DNA of 53,462 nt. Origin: Chloroflexota bacterium (GTDB lineage: Bacteria; Chloroflexota; Dehalococcoidia; JACQUO01). A program made the position numbers and the translations under genes. The notes beneath the pieces are model-generated. The model ran no database searches. It had not been told where the DNA came from and saw only the letters and a list, made by a program, of their open reading frames with translations. Below are positions 31,337 to 39,397 of the stretch, piece after piece (position 1 is the stretch's first letter; every line of letters starts with the position of its first letter). The stretch is from the NCBI GenBank assembly GCA_016210205.1, contig JACQUO010000001.1:1-53462 (forward strand), read 5' to 3'.

Positions 31337-32182
31337 ATGTCAATCAAGCGAAAAGGCAAGAGGCCTGCTGCGGCGGCAGCAAACAGCAAGAAATGTTTTG
31401 TTATCATGCCCCTGGGAGACGAGCAGGATGATAGAGACCGGTTCGAGAAATATAACAAGGCCTACGAGCACGTGATTGAGCCTGCGGTGCGCGAGAAAGG
31501 ATATACGGTCGAAAGAGGAGGACTTAGCCCACGGCCCGGGGTTATCACGCCTGAGATAGTTAACAAGGTTTATGAAGCCGACCTAGTGGTGGCTGATCTC
31601 ACAGATGGTAACCCCAACGTCTACTACGAAATCGGGATCAGGCATTCCTATAAGAAACCTATCATACACGTATGTCATCGAGAATCCAACCCTACTTTTG
31701 ACATACACTGGCAACGAACGGTTTTTTATGACTTCGACGTACAAGAGGTTAAGAAAGCTGTAAGCGAAATAGGATCCCAAGTTGAGCACTTGGCTAAAAA
31801 TCCTGAAGATTTCGACAACCCCGTTAGCATAGCCTCTGCGACCTTTACCCTTTCCTCTCAAAACAAGGCACTGGGAGTGCTTGTCAGTGAGATAAGTCGC
31901 TTATCTCAGTTAATAAGGGGGAGCGCTGCCTATGGCAGTTTGGGTCGTGTGTTTGCAAGCCCCAGCATATTAAGTGGATTCTCAATGCCGCGAGAAACCG
32001 TTACCGGCAAATATGGCACCGAGTACGGTGTGAACCAAGCAGGACGGCTAGTGCCCGTCGGGGGAATCAGTGCCGCTGCCATTACCCTTGGCGATTACAG
32101 TCTCCCGGCCGAAACTCACATCGGGAAAGACGGCCGCCGGTATGGTACCCTAGAAAACGGCAGATTGGTAGAATTAGTGTAG
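31337..32182 (+). CDS. Nucleoside-deoxyribosyltransferase/TIR-like domain protein with C-terminal repeats
   Basis: 281 aa. Residues 19-112 form a Rossmann-like nucleotide domain: KKCFVIMPLGDEQ, IEPAVREKGYTVERG, EADLVVADLTDGNPNVYYEIG and KKPIIHV. This pattern is shared by nucleoside 2-deoxyribosyltransferase-like and TIR-like proteins, many of which are NAD-cleaving effectors in bacterial defence; Glu98 is at the catalytic position. The C-terminus holds two similar 24-residue units (217-240 and 256-279, consensus P-x-E-T-x-x-G-K-x-G-x-x-Y-G-x-x-x-x-G-R-L-V). It has a good RBS (GGAGGTAAGGG). AT-richer than its neighbours, it splits pheS from pheT. Function is inferred only. Confidence 0.7.
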   Translation: MSIKRKGKRPAAAAANSKKCFVIMPLGDEQDDRDRFEKYNKAYEHVIEPAVREKGYTVERGGLSPRPGVITPEIVNKVYEADLVVADLTDGNPNVYYEIGIRHSYKKPIIHVCHRESNPTFDIHWQRTVFYDFDVQEVKKAVSEIGSQVEHLAKNPEDFDNPVSIASATFTLSSQNKALGVLVSEISRLSQLIRGSAAYGSLGRVFASPSILSGFSMPRETVTGKYGTEYGVNQAGRLVPVGGISAAAITLGDYSLPAETHIGKDGRRYGTLENGRLVELV

Positions 32183-32213
32183 ATCATGCTCTGTCTTCGC
32201 CGAAGTACGTAAT

Positions 32214-34604
32214 ATGAAACTTCCCCTGTCCTGGCTCAAGGAATATGTGGACATAACCCTGCCCCTGCCCGAGCTGGCCCACCGCCTCACCATGGCCGGC
32301 CTAGAGGTGGCCGCCGTCGAGCGGCGCGGCGGGGACTGGGAGCACATCGTCGTGGGCCAGGTGCTCGCCGTGGCCCCCCACCCCAACGCCGACCGCCTGA
32401 AGCTCGCCACCATCGACACCGGGGCCGAGCGCCACACCGTGGTCTGCGGCGCCCCCAACCTCGCCCCCGGCCAGCGGGTGGCCTTCGCCGGCCTGGGCGC
32501 CCGCCTGATTAACCCCCAGACGGGCCAGGCCGAAACCCTCAAGGCCGCCACTATCCGGGGCGTCCGGTCCGCGGGCATGGCCTGCTCCGAGCGGGAGCTG
32601 GGCCTCTCCCAGGAGCATACGGGCATCCTGGTGCTGGCCCCCGATGCCCCCGTGGGCGCGCCCCTGGAGCAGGTGCTGGGGGATGCCATCCTGGACATCA
32701 AGGTCACCCCCAACCGGCCCGACTGCCTCTCCGTCCTGGGCCTCGCCCGCGAGGTGGCCGCCCTCACCGGGCAGGCCGTGCGGGAGCCGGATTTATCGTA
32801 CCCCGAGGAGGGGCCACCCATGGCCGGGCGGGCCGCAGTGGAGATTGAGGACGCGGCCCTCTGCCCCCGCTACTGCGCCAGCCTGGTGGAGGGAGTCATC
32901 GTTGGCCCCTCGCCGGCCTGGATGCAGGAGCGGCTGGCCGCCTGCGGGATGCGTCCCATCAGCAATGTGGTGGACATCACCAACTATGTCATGCTGGAGT
33001 ATGGCCAGCCCCTCCACGCCTTCGACTACGACACCCTCAGGGAGCATCGCATCGTGGTGCGCCGCGCCCGGCCGGGGGAGCGGCTCCAGACCCTGGACGG
33101 CCAGCTCCGCGAGCTTACTCCCGACATGCTCCTCATCGGCCACGGGGCCGGCCCCGTGGCCCTGGCCGGGGTCATGGGCGGCGCCGCCACCGAGGTCTCC
33201 GACGAGACCGCCAACATCCTCCTGGAGTCCGCCAACTTCAGCAACACCAGCATCCGCCGCACCTCCGTGGGCCTGCGCCTGCGCAGCGAGGCCTCCCTCC
33301 GCTTCGACAAGGGCCTCCCCCGGGAGCTGCCCCCCATCGCCCTGCGACGGGCCACCCAGCTGCTGCTCCAGCTGGCCGGGGGCCGCGCCGCCCGGGGCAT
33401 CATCGACGCCTACCCGGGCCGGGAGGAGCGCCGGCCCATCCTGCTCACGGGACGGCGCCTGGCCCAGGTGCTGGGCGTCAGCGTCCCGCGGGAGGAGGTG
33501 GAGCGCACTCTGGAGTCTCTGGGCTTCTCGGTAGCTGCGCAGGGCGAGGCTGACCTCTCGGTCACCGCGCCCTACTGGCGCACCGACATCGCCCTCCCCG
33601 ACGACCTGGTGGAGGAGGTGGCCCGCATCACCGGCTACGACGCCATCCCCACCACCACCCTGGCCGCGGCCCTCCCAGCCGTACAGCCCCAGCCCGGGCT
33701 GGAGCTCAAGGAGCGGCTGCGGGACCTCATGGCGGGGTGCGGGTTGCAGGAAATCGTCACCTACACGCTGGTAGGCCGCGCCCTCATGGAGAGCGCGCGG
33801 GACGGCCTGGGGGTCTCCGCCGCCGTCAGGGTGGCCAACCCCATGAGCCCGGAGCAGGAGTTCCTGCGCCTCACCCTGCGGGGCGGCCTGCTGGCGGCCC
33901 TGGCGGCCAACGCCCGCCACCAGGAGGCGATGCGCCTCTTCGAGGTGGGTCGCGTCTATCTCCCCCAGGCGGGGGACTTGCCCCAGGAGCGGGAGATGCT
34001 GGCCGGTGCCCTGGCCGGCCCCCGGCATCCGCCCTTCTGGAGCCGAGAAGGGGGGAGCCTGGACTTCTTCGACGCCAAGGGCCTGCTGGAGGAGGCCCTC
34101 TGCCGCCTGGGAGTGGAGGCTTCCTTCCAGCCTACCGAAGAGCCTTTCTTCCTCCCCGGCCGGGCCGCTCGCCTCCAGAGCAGCACGGTGAGCCTGGGGG
34201 TGGTGGGCGAGGTGGCCCCCGCCGTGGCCGAGCGCTTCGACATCCCGCTGCGGCCCGTGGTCTGCTTCGAGCTGGACCTGGCGGCCCTGCTGCCCCTGGC
34301 CGCCGCGCCCCGCTACCAGCCCCTGCCGCGCTTCCCCGCCTCCACCCGCGACCTGGCCCTGGTGGTGGACGAGACGGTGCCGGCCCAGCGGGTCTTGGAC
34401 CTCATCCGGGGCTTCTCCCTGGTGGGCCGGGTGGCGCTCTTCGATGTCTATCGCGGGGAGCCGGTGCCGGCGGGCAAGAAGTCTTTGGCCTTCAGCCTGG
34501 CCTACCAGGCCCCGGACCGCACCCTCACCGCCGCGGAGGTGGAGGGGGTGCACCAGCGCCTGGTGCAGAAGCTGGAGACAGACTTGGGGGCAGCCCTGCG
34601 CTAG
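32214..34604 (+). CDS. pheT: Phenylalanyl-tRNA synthetase beta subunit
   Basis: 796 aa, full length. The EMAP-like tRNA-binding domain (about 40-150: VVGQVLAVAPHPNADRLKLA) is followed by the B3/B4 editing domain (about 210-370), B5 (about 400-475), the catalytic-like core and the ferredoxin-fold anticodon-binding domain (about 700-796: PRFPASTRDLALVVDE). ATG 32214 has a weak RBS. With pheS upstream interrupted by an inserted gene, pheT must use read-through or its own promoter; none is obvious in the 31-nt gap. Confidence 0.95.
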   Translation: MKLPLSWLKEYVDITLPLPELAHRLTMAGLEVAAVERRGGDWEHIVVGQVLAVAPHPNADRLKLATIDTGAERHTVVCGAPNLAPGQRVAFAGLGARLINPQTGQAETLKAATIRGVRSAGMACSERELGLSQEHTGILVLAPDAPVGAPLEQVLGDAILDIKVTPNRPDCLSVLGLAREVAALTGQAVREPDLSYPEEGPPMAGRAAVEIEDAALCPRYCASLVEGVIVGPSPAWMQERLAACGMRPISNVVDITNYVMLEYGQPLHAFDYDTLREHRIVVRRARPGERLQTLDGQLRELTPDMLLIGHGAGPVALAGVMGGAATEVSDETANILLESANFSNTSIRRTSVGLRLRSEASLRFDKGLPRELPPIALRRATQLLLQLAGGRAARGIIDAYPGREERRPILLTGRRLAQVLGVSVPREEVERTLESLGFSVAAQGEADLSVTAPYWRTDIALPDDLVEEVARITGYDAIPTTTLAAALPAVQPQPGLELKERLRDLMAGCGLQEIVTYTLVGRALMESARDGLGVSAAVRVANPMSPEQEFLRLTLRGGLLAALAANARHQEAMRLFEVGRVYLPQAGDLPQEREMLAGALAGPRHPPFWSREGGSLDFFDAKGLLEEALCRLGVEASFQPTEEPFFLPGRAARLQSSTVSLGVVGEVAPAVAERFDIPLRPVVCFELDLAALLPLAAAPRYQPLPRFPASTRDLALVVDETVPAQRVLDLIRGFSLVGRVALFDVYRGEPVPAGKKSLAFSLAYQAPDRTLTAAEVEGVHQRLVQKLETDLGAALR

Positions 34605-34611
34605 GGCCTAG

Positions 34612-34850
34612 AGGGACATCCTCATCCCCCTGGCCCCCTTCTCCTGGAAGGAGAAGGGGGAAACGCGAACCTGGGGGTCCCCCGGAGATTCTTCGCTCCG
34701 CTCAGAATGACAGAGCCAGCTTCGCGCTCGAATGGGGAGTTCAGAGGGGCAAAGCCCCTTTGGCGGGGGTCTGGGGGGTGTCCCCCCAGACCTTTTCTTC
34801 CCCCTCTCAAGCAGGAGAGGGGGATATAGGGGGTGAGGTATCTGTCTCAC
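34612..34850. repeat. Palindromic intergenic repeat, copy J (compound)
   Basis: Starts with CCTTCTCCTGGAAGGAGAAGG, then a GATTCTTCGCTCCGCTCAGA segment (34688-34707) resembling an intergenic repeat core common in many genomes. Next come GGGGCAAAGCCCC, GGGGGGTGTCCCCCC and CCCTCTCAAGCAGGAGAGGG. It fills the pheT-MBL gap; no gene is seen in it. Confidence 0.75.
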
Positions 34851-34911
34851 CCCAGGGGATGTATCCATGCCGAATGACGAGAAGAAGCATGGCCTCCAGG
34901 GCCCCCCCAGC

Positions 34912-35736
34912 CTAGCGCCGCGGGGAGAGCTGGTCGTAGAGGCGCTCCACCCCCATGCGGCGCACCCGGGCGGCCATCTCCTCCAGCCCCACATCCATGC
35001 CCATCTGCGGCCACAGGGTGATGGAGCCCGCCGCTTCCTCCTTGCTCATCCCCTTCTGGAGCGCTCCCCGGACCGCCTCTATCGCCTCCTGGAGCACCGC
35101 CGCCATCTGGGGCAGGTAGCCCTTGTCGCAGACCGTCCCGTGGCCGGGCACGACGACCCGGGCGTCCAGTCCCTCCAGCCGCTTCAGGGAGTCCAGCCAG
35201 GCGAAGACATCGGCGGCCTGCAGGAAGGGCATCACCCGGTGGGAGATGTTGTCCCCGGTGAAGACCACCCGCTCCTGGGGGATGAAGACGGCGGTCTGGC
35301 TGGAGGTGTGGCCGGGGAGGTGGAGCAACTCGAAGGTGTGGTCGCCCAAATACAGGGTGAGCCGCTGGCTGAAGGTCAAGGAGGGGGCCTTGATGCGGAA
35401 ACGCCGGGCCTTCTTCAGCCCCTCGGGGTCCGTCTGGGCCAGGCGCTCCTTCATAGCGGCAGGGTCCGAGGCCAGGATGGCCTCCCGGGTGCCCTGATGG
35501 GCCACCACGGGGCCGGGGAAAAGGTAGTCGCTGGTCCAGTGGTCGCCGTGGGGCTCGGTGTTAATCAAATAGCGCACCCGCCCATGTTTCGCTATCTCCT
35601 CCCGCCAGGCCAGGGCGTCGCTGAGACGCTGGGGGGCGTCCACCATCACCACTCCTTCCCGGGTGACCACAAAGCCGGGGTTGCAGCCCCGAAAACCCGT
35701 CTCCGCATAGACATTGCTGGTGATTTGTTGGGCCAT
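34912..35736 (-). CDS. MBL-fold metallohydrolase
   Basis: 274 aa from ATG 35736, chosen because AGGAGGAGG lies just upstream; an ATG eight codons earlier overlaps this RBS. The metal motif reads TEPHGDHW, so the first His of H-x-H-x-D-H is Glu. LPGHTSSQTAVF, FTGDNI and VVPGHGTVCDKGY supply the remaining ligands. Similar Glu variants occur in uncharacterised MBL hydrolases. The substrate is unknown. Promoter at 35773-35802. Confidence 0.85.
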   Translation of the reverse strand: MAQQITSNVYAETGFRGCNPGFVVTREGVVMVDAPQRLSDALAWREEIAKHGRVRYLINTEPHGDHWTSDYLFPGPVVAHQGTREAILASDPAAMKERLAQTDPEGLKKARRFRIKAPSLTFSQRLTLYLGDHTFELLHLPGHTSSQTAVFIPQERVVFTGDNISHRVMPFLQAADVFAWLDSLKRLEGLDARVVVPGHGTVCDKGYLPQMAAVLQEAIEAVRGALQKGMSKEEAAGSITLWPQMGMDVGLEEMAARVRRMGVERLYDQLSPRR

Positions 35737-35772
35737 CTCTCTGCCTCCTCCTGTCCGCATCGTGGGGGATTA

Positions 35773-35802
35773 AGTCTATGGCCCCGCTTGCGTCCCTGTC
35801 AA
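35773..35802 (-). promoter_or_regulatory. Promoter of the MBL hydrolase gene
   Basis: Perfect TTGACA (35797-35802 on minus), 18 nt, TAGACT (35773-35778). Start near 35766. Confidence 0.7.
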
Positions 35803-35881
35803 GTTGGGGCAGATAGCGTGAGGGACGGCTTGGCCCTTGTGGCGGGCGGCCTTTTTCTTTAGAATTGTCTTGTTTTTGAGA

Positions 35882-36030
35882 TTAGCAGTCTGCAGAAAAA
35901 GGGGAGTCCAGAGGGGCGAAGCCCCTTTGGCGGGGGGCTGGGGGTGTCCCCCAGATATAAATCCATCCCCGAAGGGGATACCTTGAACCCCCTTGAGGGG
36001 GTTGGGGGGTGTTCTTCAGCAGCCTGCTAG
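35882..36030. mobile_element. MITE-like repeat, copy K (149 bp, terminal inverted repeats)
   Basis: Left end TTAGCAGTCTGCAGAAAAA (35882-35900) matches the complement of the right end (36012-36030) at 15 of 19 positions. The interior equals copy E but lacks its GAGCGAAGCGAAG module. It lies directly upstream of the glyoxalase-like gene. Confidence 0.7.
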
Positions 36031-36082
36031 AGGAGTGAAACCCCCATGGGGGGCGCACACCGAGAAAGGGAGGCAGAGAGAG

Positions 36083-36475
36083 ATGTCCGTATTCAAGCGC
36101 ATCGACCATGTGGAGATAACCACCGGGGATATGGAGAGGAGCATCGCTTTCTATGTCGATGTGATGGGCTTCAAGGTGCAGCAGCGGCAGAAGATGGAGA
36201 TGCCCAACAGCCCTCTGAAGGAGATTGCCTTTCTGCGGCTCGGTGACACCATGCTGGAACTGCTGGAAGCAGCCCAGCCCGCCCCCGCGGCGTCGGCCCC
36301 GTTTCAAATCGGCTACCGGATGATGGCCCTCGAGGTGGAGGACATGGATAAGGCCCTGGAGTATCTCAAGGGCAAGGGGATTGAGCCTTCCCGCCGGCCG
36401 GCGTCTCTGGGCAAGAGCAAGCGGGGAGAGATAAAGGACCCCAACGGCCTCTCCATCGAGCTGCGACAGTGGTAG
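36083..36475 (+). CDS. VOC/glyoxalase superfamily protein
   Basis: 130 aa with two beta-alpha-beta-beta-beta modules. RIDHVEITTGDMERSIAFYVDVMGF carries the first metal His, GDTMLELLE the Glu, and EIKDPNGLSIELRQW the C-terminal Glu. The set matches lactoylglutathione lyase or methylmalonyl-CoA epimerase-like proteins; the substrate is undecided. The start is ATG 36083 after GGGAGG. Its upstream region is the MITE-like copy K, and no other promoter is obvious. Confidence 0.85.
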   Translation: MSVFKRIDHVEITTGDMERSIAFYVDVMGFKVQQRQKMEMPNSPLKEIAFLRLGDTMLELLEAAQPAPAASAPFQIGYRMMALEVEDMDKALEYLKGKGIEPSRRPASLGKSKRGEIKDPNGLSIELRQW

Positions 36476-36516
36476 ACGCTTCTGGGGCTTTCCCCTTCTA
36501 AGTCTCCAGGCAACAA

Positions 36517-36552
36517 AGGGCCGGCGTCCGCTTGCCTGGGGCGCCGGCCTTG
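36517..36552 (-). terminator. Probable terminator of the small-ORF operon
   Basis: AAGGCCGGCGCC pairs with GGACGCCGGCCCTT around a loop (both strands can form it). On minus a weak CTTTGTT follows, 20 nt after the last small ORF. Confidence 0.5.
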
Positions 36553-36571
36553 GGGGTTAAAGGGGAGTATG

Positions 36572-36811
36572 TTATCTCATATAAGCGAGGCCTAAAATGG
36601 CCTCGGGAATCAGGATGTCGTCCAGGTCTTCTCCGGGGAGGGGGATGTAGCGGTAGCCGCCGAACTCCATCCCCACCTCCCGCAGCCAGTCCAACTCCAT
36701 CTGCAGCTCCGTCTCGTCCAGGTCGAAGAATCCCTCCCCTGGTTCCTCCAGGATATCGAAGTTGCCGCCGGCCTCCTCCAACTCCTCTAGGAAGAGCTCC
36801 TTCTCATACAT
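36572..36811 (-). CDS. Small acidic protein, third gene of an unrecognised operon
   Basis: 79 aa, very acidic (about 20 Glu/Asp in the first 50). The start is ATG 36811, with GAGGAGGG 6 nt upstream; a TTG ten codons earlier is less likely. It overlaps the 56-aa ORF by 8 nt. It looks paralogous to the first gene: MYEKELFLEELEEAGGNFDI resembles NIELYEELGGGWDI, and both have a W-(F/L)-x-(Q/E)-x-x-(A/G)-x-E-x-G-x-x-x-Y segment. No known domain is recognised. Confidence 0.7.
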   Translation of the reverse strand: MYEKELFLEELEEAGGNFDILEEPGEGFFDLDETELQMELDWLREVGMEFGGYRYIPLPGEDLDDILIPEAILGLAYMR

Positions 36812-36974
36812 CGCAACCCTCCTCTTTGTAGCAGCGGGCAATCTCCAGGCAGGCCCGGTGGATAAAGGCGGGGTCGTGGGTGGGGTCGGTGCAGGTGCAG
36901 CTATAGCCGCAGCCCTTCACCCAGGTATCCGCGAAGAAGGCCAACTCGTTGGTGTAGTTCTCAAGGTCGAACAT
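36804..36974 (-). CDS. 56-aa cysteine-rich small protein
   Basis: The ORF starts ATG 36974, with AGGAG 7 nt upstream, and ends TGA at 36804. Cysteines lie at 22, 26, 28, 42, 48 and 54, with CGYSCTC and HDPAFIHRAC segments that could bind a metal or form disulfides. It has no signal peptide. It is encoded between and overlapping the two acidic proteins, so it is probably part of the same complex or peptide system. The family is not recognised. Confidence 0.65.
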   Translation of the reverse strand: MFDLENYTNELAFFADTWVKGCGYSCTCTDPTHDPAFIHRACLEIARCYKEEGCDV

Positions 36975-37016
36975 GGCAGCGCTCCTTTTTTGAAGTTATA
37001 GTGAGGTCAGGCCCTA

Positions 37017-37352
37017 CTACCGGCCGTCGGCCAGGGCCATGCATTCCTTGGACATGATTTCCGCTTCGATTTCGTCGATGTAGCCCACATAGGGGCACCA
37101 GCCGTGCTCCAAGGCCGCCTGCTCGAACCAGGTGGCCTCCTCAAGCTCGTCCTCTTTTAGCTCGAAGGCCCGGCCCAGCTCGCTCAGCTCATCCTCGAAG
37201 AGGGGCAACTCGGTCACCGCCGCCTCGGCCAGGAAGTCCCAGGACCCGCCGGCCCAAATCTCCTCGGCCAGGTCCACCGTCTCTTGGGTCACCATCTCCG
37301 GGGCGATGTCCCAGCCCCCGCCCAACTCCTCGTAGAGCTCTATGTTCTTCAT
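37017..37352 (-). CDS. Small acidic protein, first gene of an unrecognised operon
   Basis: 111 aa, strongly acidic, rich in Trp, Leu and Glu (MKNIELYEELGGGWDI; EEATWFEQAALEHGWC), predicted helical. CAAGGAGGAC gives a strong RBS. Promoter at 37398-37426. It is paralogous in outline to the 79-aa protein two genes on. The function is unknown; a small protein complex, anti-toxin-like or peptide-precursor role are all open. Confidence 0.7.
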   Translation of the reverse strand: MKNIELYEELGGGWDIAPEMVTQETVDLAEEIWAGGSWDFLAEAAVTELPLFEDELSELGRAFELKEDELEEATWFEQAALEHGWCPYVGYIDEIEAEIMSKECMALADGR

Positions 37353-37397
37353 GGTAGTCCTCCTTGGGTTTCACTATCGCTATTCATTCTCACTTGC

Positions 37398-37426
37398 AGT
37401 ATAGCATCGCTAGAGGCCCCTGTCAA
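37398..37426 (-). promoter_or_regulatory. Strong promoter of the small-ORF operon
   Basis: Perfect TTGACA (37421-37426 on minus), 17 nt, extended TGC-TATACT (37398-37403). Confidence 0.8.
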
Positions 37427-37471
37427 GGGGTCAGGCGAGGTTATTCTTTGTAGGTGTGATAACATTGGTCG

Positions 37472-37500
37472 TTGCCCATAAGCGATGTGGGGGTTATTGT
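37472..37500 (+). promoter_or_regulatory. Possible promoter of the MFS exporter gene
   Basis: TTGCCC (37472-37477), 17 nt, TATTGT (37495-37500). Weak but well spaced, 64 nt before the ATG. Confidence 0.4.
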
Positions 37501-37563
37501 GTCCCTTTGGCGCATCTGGGTTGCTGCGGCTAAAAGGGCTTGGTGGTGTTCGCTGAGGTGGCG

Positions 37564-38814
37564 ATGAAACGGTTTTTGACCCCGTTCATTATGCTATGTT
37601 TGGTGGGTTTTTCTGCCCGGTTGGGGTACCAAATGGCGCGTCCTCCGGTGCTTTCTCTGTTCGCGGCGGAGTTAGGATCTCAGACTTGGCTTATCGGGCT
37701 TATTATAGGGGCTTCTACGATAACTGGCATATTCATCAAATTTCCCGCGGGAATCCTTTCCGATATCGTTGGTCGCCGGCGCATGCTCCTTCTGGGTTCG
37801 GTCTTTTTTGCCTTCCCGCCTTTCCTTTATCTGCTTGTAGTAGAGCCTTACACCCTTTTATGTATTCGCTTTCTGCATGGCTTCGCCACAGCCATATTCA
37901 GCCCGGTAGCGGCAGCATATGTGGCCGATTTGTTCCAGAAGGAACGAGGTGAAAGGCTGGGATGGTTCGCATCGGCGAATGAAACGGGCAGTGCTTTTGG
38001 CCCCTTGCTCGGAGGGGTGGGACTGGCAGCGATGGGTGGGGAAGGATTGTCCAAGTTTTACTTCACCTACTTGATTGTGGGGGGCTTAGGTGTAATGACC
38101 TTTCTGCTGGCGTGGCGCTTGCCTGTTGGGCTTGGTGAGCGCGCTGCTAATCCAAAAACGGTGTCAGAAAGCCAAAAGACTAGCAACTGGAGGCTTTTTC
38201 AAAAGGGCATGCGGGAGGGTGTCAGTAGTCATGCCATTCTCATTGCCAGTAGCGTAGAAGCGGCGATGTTCTTGGGGGTAGGGGCATTACTGGGATTTCT
38301 ACCCCTTTACGCCATGAATATCGTCAAGTTGAACGACGCCTACTTGGGTATTTTGATATGGGTGCCGCTGGTGATGGCTATGGCAGGCAAACCGCTGACG
38401 GGGCGTATCTCGGACCGAATGGGGCGGAAACCTGTGATAATAGCAGGGTTGGTGCTTTGCATAGCGATGTTGCCCTTGGTGCCCCTCACCGCAAACTTTG
38501 CTGGGCTGCTTCTCGAAGGGGCCATATTCGGATTGGGTATGGCCATTGTGACACCCTCTACTACGGCACTGGTGGCCGACCTGTGTAAAACTCGTAACTA
38601 TGGGGCAGCGCTGGGGGCCTTTGGGACCATCTGGGATGTGGGTGAAGCCTCAGGCCCAGTATTGGCCGGTGCCATTATTGCCAACTTTGGCGGCCTTGAG
38701 ACCCCCTCGGCTTATTTTGCCGCCTTCAGTATAGTGGCCATACTTCTTTTGGTAGTAGCGTTGGTCTTTGGCTTTACGGCTATCGAGGGCAAAGCAACTT
38801 CACAGGATGTGTAG
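37564..38814 (+). CDS. MFS transporter, DHA1-like
   Basis: 416 aa with 12 predicted membrane helices. The loop motif GILSDIVGRRRMLLLG after TM2 and its half-repeat ISDRMGRKPVIIAG mark a drug:H+ antiporter-like MFS protein. The start is ATG 37564 with GAGGTG upstream, in preference to a TTG eight codons earlier. GC content and codon use are lower than in the housekeeping genes here, hinting at transfer. The substrate is unknown, and it is unrelated to the lar-operon MFS. Confidence 0.88.
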   Translation: MKRFLTPFIMLCLVGFSARLGYQMARPPVLSLFAAELGSQTWLIGLIIGASTITGIFIKFPAGILSDIVGRRRMLLLGSVFFAFPPFLYLLVVEPYTLLCIRFLHGFATAIFSPVAAAYVADLFQKERGERLGWFASANETGSAFGPLLGGVGLAAMGGEGLSKFYFTYLIVGGLGVMTFLLAWRLPVGLGERAANPKTVSESQKTSNWRLFQKGMREGVSSHAILIASSVEAAMFLGVGALLGFLPLYAMNIVKLNDAYLGILIWVPLVMAMAGKPLTGRISDRMGRKPVIIAGLVLCIAMLPLVPLTANFAGLLLEGAIFGLGMAIVTPSTTALVADLCKTRNYGAALGAFGTIWDVGEASGPVLAGAIIANFGGLETPSAYFAAFSIVAILLLVVALVFGFTAIEGKATSQDV

Positions 38815-38951
38815 GTTAACCCCTTTCAGCTTTTAATCAGGGAAAAGTCTTCTAAAGAAGGGTTATCTCTCGGATTGTGGCTTGGCAAGACAAAAATCAG
38901 GGGCACATTTCCCGGCGGCACTCAGGCGGAGGCTGACTCGCGAGGAGTGGC

Positions 38952-39275
38952 TCAGGCGTAGGGCCCCAGATAGGTCCCCCCGATGACATGGACATGGCCA
39001 TGGTACTGGCTCTGCATGGCGTCCCGCCCGAAGTTGGCCAGGATGCGGAAGCCGTTGGGGCAGAGCTGCTCCCCCAGCTGCACCGCCACCTCCCCCACCT
39101 TGCCCAGGTTAGCCCAGGTCTCCGGCTGGCTCAGGTGGGCCTTGCGCATGACCAGGAGCATCACGGGCACCCAGCGCAGGCGGTTATCGAAGGCGATGAC
39201 CTCATCGTCCTCATAGCGGATGGTGGCGGGCTCCTTCCGGGCGACGATGTCACAGAAGACGCAGGGCCAGGGCAT
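38952..39275 (-). CDS. HIT family protein
   Basis: 107 aa. The histidine triad is HGHVHV near residue 92, with an N-terminal CVFCDIV (a zinc CxxC) and DDEVIAFDNRLR. Members hydrolyse nucleoside phosphoramidates or dinucleoside polyphosphates. The start is ATG 39275 after GAGGAG. Confidence 0.92.
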   Translation of the reverse strand: MPWPCVFCDIVARKEPATIRYEDDEVIAFDNRLRWVPVMLLVMRKAHLSQPETWANLGKVGEVAVQLGEQLCPNGFRILANFGRDAMQSQYHGHVHVIGGTYLGPYA

Positions 39276-39352
39276 ATCAGCTCCTCGGGTGAATTTGGGA
39301 GAAATTGTATCATGGAAGGGCGATAAAGGGAACCGAGCTACAATTTAGAGAC

Positions 39353-39377
39353 AAAAAAAGCCGGGCCCAAGCCCGGC
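39353..39377 (-). terminator. Rho-independent terminator of the 8-Cys protein gene
   Basis: On minus, GCCGGGC-TTGG-GCCCGGC is followed by seven T residues. It stops transcription before the HIT gene. Confidence 0.9.
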
Positions 39378-39397
39378 GCTCTTTATAAAATAGGGCC

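Noticed and set aside
32793-34553. Long minus-strand open frame of 586 codons opposite pheT
   Set aside because: It is a GC-rich shadow of pheT with no domains and no RBS. Similar antisense frames lie opposite most genes here.
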